Assembly (NCBI RefSeq): GCF_000745005.1
Contig: NZ_JQNB01000001.1
Span: forward strand, 3,403,501 to 3,467,500
Direction of reading: 5' to 3'
From: Luteibacter sp. 9135
GTDB taxonomy: Bacteria; Pseudomonadota; Gammaproteobacteria; Xanthomonadales; Rhodanobacteraceae
DNA: 64,000 bases
The translations under genes were made by a program, and so were the position numbers. The notes below the pieces were generated by a model, which saw only the letters and a program-made list of their open reading frames with translations, was not told where the DNA came from and made no database searches. Positions 59,714 to 64,000 of this stretch are shown piece after piece. The first letter of the stretch is position 1. Every line of letters begins with the position of its first letter.

Positions 59714-61168
59714 TCAGTCCCGGCGGTAGTTCGGTGCTTCCTTCGTGATCTGGATATCGTGCGGATGCGCTTCGAGCACGCCCGCGCCGGTGACCTTCAC
59801 GAACTGGGCCTTCTCATGGATCTCTTCGATCGACGCCGCGCCCATGTAGCCCATGGAGGCGCGCAGGCCGCCCATCATCTGGTGGATGATGTTGCGCAGC
59901 GGGCCACGGTAAGGCACGCGGCCTTCGATGCCTTCCGGCACCAGCTTGTCGGCGTCCGCCTCGTCCTGGAAGTAGCGATCTTTCGAGCCCAGCTGCATCG
60001 CGCCGATGGAGCCCATGCCACGATAGCTCTTGTACGAGCGGCCCTGGAACAGCTCGACCTCGCCCGGGGCTTCCTCGGTACCGGCGAACATGGAACCGAG
60101 CATCACAGAGGACGCACCGGCGGCCAGCGCCTTCGGAATGTCACCGGAATAGCGGATGCCGCCATCGGCAATGAGCGGGATCTCGCCCTTCAGCGCCGTG
60201 GCGACCATGTCGATCGAGGTGATCTGCGGCACGCCGATGCCGGTGACGATACGCGTGGTACAGATCGAGCCCGGGCCCACGCCCACCTTGACCGCGTCCA
60301 CGCCGGCGTCCAGCAGTGCGCGTGCCGCCTCGCCCGTGACGATGTTGCCGGCGATGACCTGCACCTGCGGGTAGCGCTTCTTGACCCAGCCGGCACGGTC
60401 GATCACGGCCTGCGAATGCCCGTGCGCGGTGTCGACCACCACCACGTCCACGCCGGCTTCAACCAGCAGCTCGATGCGGCGCTCGGTGTCGCCGCCGACG
60501 CCCACCGCGGCCCCTACCACCAGGCGCTCGTGCGAATCCTTGGCGGCGTTCGGGTTGTCGCGGGCTTTCTGGATGTCCTTGACGGTGATCAGGCCACGCA
60601 GCTGGAAGCCGTCGTTGACCACCAGGACCTTCTCGATGCGGTTGCGGTGCAGCAGTTCGAGCACTTCGTCGTGCGAGGCGCCTTCCTTTACCGTGACCAG
60701 GCGATCCTCGCGGGTCATGATGTTGCGCACCGGGTCGTCGTGCTTGCGCTCGAAACGCAGGTCGCGGCTGGTGACGATGCCGACCAGCTTCTCGCCGTCC
60801 ACCACCGGTACGCCGGAAATGTTGTGCGCCCGCGTGAGCGCCATGACCTCGCCGATGGAGGTGTCGGGGCGCACGGTGATCGGGCTGCGGATGACGCCGG
60901 CCTCGAACTTCTTGACCAGTCGCACTTCGGCGGCCTGGAGTTCGGCGGACATGTTCTTGTGGATGATGCCGATGCCGCCGTTCTGGGCCATGGTGATGGC
61001 GAGGCGGGCTTCGGTCACGGTGTCCATGGCGGCGGACACGATGGGGATGTTCAGGCGCAGGCCGCGCGTGAACCGCGTTGAGGTGTCCACATCGCGCGGC
61101 ATGACCGTGGAGTGGCCAGGAACCAGGAACACGTCATCGTAAGTGAGTGCCTCGGCAAGGATGCGCAT
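59714..61168 (-). CDS. guaB: IMP dehydrogenase
   Basis: A 484-residue enzyme, IMP to XMP, the rate-limiting step of guanine synthesis. It has the N-terminal [20 protein letters not shown], two CBS domains (about 90-210), the active-site [13 protein letters not shown] with the catalytic Cys, [10 protein letters not shown], and [14 protein letters not shown] 61168 starts the conserved N-terminus; frames extending upstream are not conserved. A TATAAT box and a leader hairpin lie just upstream. Confidence 0.96.
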   Translation of the reverse strand: MRILAEALTYDDVFLVPGHSTVMPRDVDTSTRFTRGLRLNIPIVSAAMDTVTEARLAITMAQNGGIGIIHKNMSAELQAAEVRLVKKFEAGVIRSPITVRPDTSIGEVMALTRAHNISGVPVVDGEKLVGIVTSRDLRFERKHDDPVRNIMTREDRLVTVKEGASHDEVLELLHRNRIEKVLVVNDGFQLRGLITVKDIQKARDNPNAAKDSHERLVVGAAVGVGGDTERRIELLVEAGVDVVVVDTAHGHSQAVIDRAGWVKKRYPQVQVIAGNIVTGEAARALLDAGVDAVKVGVGPGSICTTRIVTGIGVPQITSIDMVATALKGEIPLIADGGIRYSGDIPKALAAGASSVMLGSMFAGTEEAPGEVELFQGRSYKSYRGMGSIGAMQLGSKDRYFQDEADADKLVPEGIEGRVPYRGPLRNIIHQMMGGLRASMGYMGAASIEEIHEKAQFVKVTGAGVLEAHPHDIQITKEAPNYRRD

Positions 61169-61178
61169 AGCATTATTC

Positions 61179-61202
61179 CCGCGAGTAAATCGCGGCATTA
61201 TA
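61179..61202 (-). promoter_or_regulatory. guaB -10 box and leader hairpin
   Basis: On the minus strand TATAAT lies at 61202-61197. Right after it CCGCGA (61195-61190) and TCGCGG (61184-61179) form a perfect 6-bp stem with loop TTTAC (61189-61185), ending 11 nt before ATG 61168. No convincing -35 box is seen. The hairpin could influence guaB translation (inference). Confidence 0.5.
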
Positions 61203-61239
61203 CCCCGCAATGCAGCACTCGGATAGGCGCGCGACGCGA

Positions 61240-62133
61240 CTACGCGGCGCCGTGCACGCCGCCGTGCTCGCGAGCGAGCAAGGCATCCAGCGCGTCGGCC
61301 GCCTCGAGCGTGTTTTCCATCAGCGTGGCCACCGTCATCGGGCCGACACCACCGGGCACCGGGGTGATCCACGAGGCCCGTTCCGCCGCCGGCGCGAACT
61401 CGACGTCGCCGACCAGACGGCCGTCTTCCAGCCGGTTGATGCCCACGTCCACCACCACCGCACCCGGCTTGATCCACTCCCCGCGCACCAACCCCGGCTT
61501 ACCGGCCGCGACCACGAGGATGTCCGCCTGACCGACGAACGAAGCTAGATTCTGCGTGAATTTATGGCAGCAAGTCACTGTACTTCCTGCAATAAGAAGC
61601 TCCAGCGCAAGCGGCCGACCGACATGATTGGAGACGCCAACGATCACCGCGTGCTGGCCGCGCACCGGCCGATCCGTGTGTCCGAGCAAGGTCATCACGC
61701 CCTTGGGCGTGCACGGGCGCAGGCCGAACCGACGCAGGGCCAGCCGACCGACGTTCACCGCCTGGAAACCGTCCACGTCCTTGCCGGGATCGATCCGGTC
61801 GACCAGCGCATCCTCGTCGATGTGGGCCGGCAACGGGGACTGCACCAGGATGCCGTGCACGGCCGGATCGGCGTTGAGACGGTCGATCAGCGCAAAGAGT
61901 TCGTCCTGCGACGTGCTGGCCGCGAGGTCGTAGCCGAACGACTGGAAACCGACCTGCTGGCAGGCCTTGCGCTTGTTGCGGACATACACCGCCGAGGCCG
62001 GGTCCTCACCCACCAGCACCACGGCAAGGCCGGGCGCACGGCGACCCTCGGCCACCCGCTTGGCCACGCGGCGACCGATGTGCTCGAGAAGTTCCTGGGC
62101 GATGCGCTTGCCGTCGAGAATACGTGCGGTCAT
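61240..62133 (-). CDS. folD: Bifunctional methylenetetrahydrofolate dehydrogenase/cyclohydrolase
   Basis: A 297-residue enzyme supplying 10-formyl-THF and NADPH for purine synthesis. The catalytic [28 protein letters not shown] and [11 protein letters not shown], with [18 protein letters not shown] for cofactor, are present; the C-terminus has [18 protein letters not shown]. It lies upstream of guaB on the same strand, separated by 71 nt with a guaB promoter. Confidence 0.95.
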   Translation of the reverse strand: MTARILDGKRIAQELLEHIGRRVAKRVAEGRRAPGLAVVLVGEDPASAVYVRNKRKACQQVGFQSFGYDLAASTSQDELFALIDRLNADPAVHGILVQSPLPAHIDEDALVDRIDPGKDVDGFQAVNVGRLALRRFGLRPCTPKGVMTLLGHTDRPVRGQHAVIVGVSNHVGRPLALELLIAGSTVTCCHKFTQNLASFVGQADILVVAAGKPGLVRGEWIKPGAVVVDVGINRLEDGRLVGDVEFAPAAERASWITPVPGGVGPMTVATLMENTLEAADALDALLAREHGGVHGAA

Positions 62134-62214
62134 GGGGTGTCGCCCTGCGGAAACCGCGCATTATCCCCTGAACCCCGTGTGCGGAGAAGAGTCGGCTCTT
62201 GCATACTTTCCGCC

Positions 62215-62808
62215 ATGCACATCGCACCGATCCCCTACCCGCACGACGTGAGCGATGGCCACGTCGTCCTACGCCCGCATCGCATGAGCGATGCCCCCGC
62301 ACTTGCCGAGGCCGTTCGCGAATCGGTGGCTACCGTCGGCCGCTGGCAGGACTGGTGCCATGCCGGGTACAGCGAGGCCGATGCGACGACATGGATCGAT
62401 ACCTGCCGTCGGCACTGGCTCACCGGCGAGGGCAACGAGTTCCTGGTCTTCGACGCCACCACCGATACGCTGCTCGGCGGTATGGGGGTCAACCACCTCA
62501 ACCACGAGCACCGGTTTGCCAACCTCGGTTACTGGGTGCGGGAATCCGCCCAGGGCAAGGGCATCGCCACCCGTGCCGGACGACTCGCCGCGCGCTTCGC
62601 GCTCGAGACGGTGCAGGTGTCACGACTGGAAATCGTGGCCGCCCACGACAACCTGGCCAGCCGGCGTACGGCTGAACGCATAGGAGGTTCTTTCGAAGGA
62701 ATGCTTCGCAACCGACTGGTATTGAAAGGAATGCCGGTTGACGCGGCAATGTATTCGATCGTCGCCGATCAGCCGGCCGACGCACACATCCGCTCGATAT
62801 CCACATAG
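62215..62808 (+). CDS. GNAT N-acetyltransferase (RimJ/RimL-like)
   Basis: A 197-residue GNAT protein of the RimJ/L type: HVVLRPHRMSDAPALAEAV, GNEFLVFDATTDTLLGGMGV, the acetyl-CoA loop ESAQGKGIATRAGRLAARFA, and VAAHDNLASRRTAERIGGSF. The family N-acetylates ribosomal proteins, antibiotics or metabolites; the substrate is unknown. ATG 62215 was chosen over antisense-derived upstream frames. It diverges from folD, and its stop overlaps the convergent ThiF/MoeB gene by 40 nt. Confidence 0.85.
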   Translation: MHIAPIPYPHDVSDGHVVLRPHRMSDAPALAEAVRESVATVGRWQDWCHAGYSEADATTWIDTCRRHWLTGEGNEFLVFDATTDTLLGGMGVNHLNHEHRFANLGYWVRESAQGKGIATRAGRLAARFALETVQVSRLEIVAAHDNLASRRTAERIGGSFEGMLRNRLVLKGMPVDAAMYSIVADQPADAHIRSIST

Positions 62809-63938
62809 CCATCGAACCGGGCTGCCGGCCCACAGCCCGGACAGTGCGGATCGCGATGTAGCGCAAGCTCGCGAAAGCGCATGCCCAGTGCGTCGTAGGT
62901 CAGCAGGCGCCCGACCAGCGGCTGGCCGATACCCAGCACCAGCTTCATCACCTCCGTGGCTTGCACCAGTCCGACCAGCCCGGGCAATACGCCGAGCACA
63001 CCGGCCTCACTGCAGTTGGGGGCGTCCGCCGCCGACGGCGGTTCCGGAAACAGGCAGCGATAGCATGGTGAATCCTCTCGCCGCGGGTCGAACACGCTGG
63101 CCTGGCCGGTGAACCGTTCAATGGCGGCGTAAACCAGGGGCACGCCGAGGCGTCGCGTGGCGGCGGCCAGCAGGTAGCGCGTCGGGAAGTTGTCGGCCCC
63201 ATCGATCACCACGTCGTGGCCGTCGAGCAGGGCCTCGACATTGTCCGCGCGCAGCCGGTCGACGACGACGCGCACATCGACCCGGGGATTCAGGGCCAGC
63301 AAGGCCATGCGGGCGGAGTCGGCCTTGCTTACGCCGACACGGGCGTCCGCGTGGACCACCTGGCGATGCAGGTTGGATCGCTCGACCCGGTCGTCGTCGA
63401 TCAGGGTGAGGCGGCCGACGCCCGCGGCGGCCAGGTAAAGCAATACCGGCGAACCCAGGCCACCGGCACCGATCACCGCTATCCTGGCGGCGCCGAGGCG
63501 CGCCTGGCCGGCCTCGCCGATCTGGGGCAACAGCACCTGCCGCGCATAGCGCTCCGCGGCATCCGCATCCAGTGTGGTGGCACTCACCGGCAGGCCAGCG
63601 GTTTTCCAGGCGGCCATGCCACCCACGACGGACGCCACCCGCGTATAACCCATGCGTTGCAGCGCCTCGGCAGCCAGCAACGAGCGCTGGCCACTACCGC
63701 AAAGCAACAGGATCTCTCGCTGGCGATCGGGCGCCACCTGCTCGATACGCAGCTCGAGGAAACCGCGGGACAGCCCCAGTGCGCCTTCCGGCAGGCCGGA
63801 GGCGCGCTCGCTGTCCTCACGTACGTCGACCAACAGCGCACCGGCGAGCTGCCGCGCGCGTGCATCGGTCACGGGAATCTCGGGCACGCGCTGGCGCAGC
63901 GCGGCCAACCACTCGTCCCTGCCCATATCGTCGGTCAT
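62769..63938 (-). CDS. Rhodanese-ThiF/MoeB fusion protein
   Basis: A 389-residue sulfur-carrier activator. An N-terminal rhodanese domain (about 20-110) has the persulfide Cys in LLCGSGQRS; the E1-like domain has the adenylation loop GAGGLGSPVLLYLAAAG, NLHRQ, the catalytic DGADNFPTRYL, and zinc cysteines CYRC and CPGC. It adenylates and thiolates ThiS/MoaD-like carriers in thiamin or molybdenum cofactor synthesis. GAGG sits about 8 nt before ATG 63938, which decides the start over a GTG three codons upstream. Confidence 0.9.
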   Translation of the reverse strand: MTDDMGRDEWLAALRQRVPEIPVTDARARQLAGALLVDVREDSERASGLPEGALGLSRGFLELRIEQVAPDRQREILLLCGSGQRSLLAAEALQRMGYTRVASVVGGMAAWKTAGLPVSATTLDADAAERYARQVLLPQIGEAGQARLGAARIAVIGAGGLGSPVLLYLAAAGVGRLTLIDDDRVERSNLHRQVVHADARVGVSKADSARMALLALNPRVDVRVVVDRLRADNVEALLDGHDVVIDGADNFPTRYLLAAATRRLGVPLVYAAIERFTGQASVFDPRREDSPCYRCLFPEPPSAADAPNCSEAGVLGVLPGLVGLVQATEVMKLVLGIGQPLVGRLLTYDALGMRFRELALHRDPHCPGCGPAARFDGYVDIERMCASAG

Positions 63939-63964
63939 GCGAGGCACCTCGACGACGGCGACGC

Positions 63965-64000
63965 TTACTTCTCGCGTCGCTTCGCGTTGCGGATCATCTC
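63965..64000 (-). CDS. 3' end of an unidentified gene running off the window
   Basis: On the minus strand the last 12 codons before the window edge read EMIRNAKRREK followed by TAA at 63965. The basic ending is too short to assign a family. It is upstream of the rhodanese-ThiF gene and only 26 nt away, so it may be in the same transcript. Confidence 0.4.
   Translation of the reverse strand, partial: EMIRNAKRREK

Overview
The window is a stretch of GC-rich gammaproteobacterial chromosome that looks like Rhodanobacteraceae/Xanthomonadales (Luteibacter- or Dyella-like). That placement is inferred from the TonB receptor type, the minor-pilin cluster and the general gene content; no rRNA or marker gene was available to fix it. 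Coding density is very high and many neighbours overlap by 4 nt. I saw no tRNA, rRNA, CRISPR array, transposase or prophage gene.

Layout. 1-6 kb: a phosphorus-scavenging group made of the 3' end of a phosphoinositide phospholipase C, a TonB-dependent receptor, a histidine acid phosphatase of the phytase/glucose-1-phosphatase family and a convergent Na+/phosphate symporter. 6.3-12 kb: small membrane, stress-like and secreted proteins, NAD(P)H-hydrate dehydratase, a histidine phosphatase and a zinc alcohol dehydrogenase. 12-23.3 kb: one 12-gene respiratory operon, alternative complex III (actA-F), a small membrane protein, an SCO copper chaperone and a caa3-type cytochrome oxidase (coxB, ctaD, ctaE, coxIV). 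It should move electrons from quinol to oxygen without a bc1 complex. 23.3-28.7 kb: a YetF-like protein, a TPR protein, a PNGase A-like secreted amidase and a large solitary beta-ketoacyl synthase-like protein. 28.8-36.3 kb: type IV pilus minor pilins and tip adhesin (pilV, pilW, pilX, pilY1, pilE, fimT). 36-46 kb: YaeQ, a methyltransferase, a PAS/degenerate GGDEF/EAL phosphodiesterase, phosphoglycolate phosphatase, MsrA/MsrB, glucose-6-phosphate dehydrogenase and a short-chain dehydrogenase. 46-52.3 kb: a chemoreceptor, phosphoglucomutase, a LuxR-type response regulator facing an odd soluble HATPase-Hpt protein, and a sirtuin. 52.3-57.9 kb: tRNA/DNA maintenance (tadA, tag), an Old Yellow Enzyme, a two-gene HicA-like/HTH cassette, an AraC regulator with a divergent dehydrogenase, and two gene remnants. 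58-64 kb: purine and C1 housekeeping (guaA, guaB, folD), a GNAT acetyltransferase and a rhodanese-ThiF/MoeB protein.

The best candidates for undescribed biology are the HicA-like Cys-cluster protein with its HTH partner (54.7-55.6 kb), the sensorless HATPase-Hpt protein paired with a LuxR-type regulator (49.9-51.5 kb), and the large solitary ketosynthase (26.9-28.7 kb). Start sites were chosen from Shine-Dalgarno spacing, 4-nt overlaps and family N-termini, and are flagged where uncertain.
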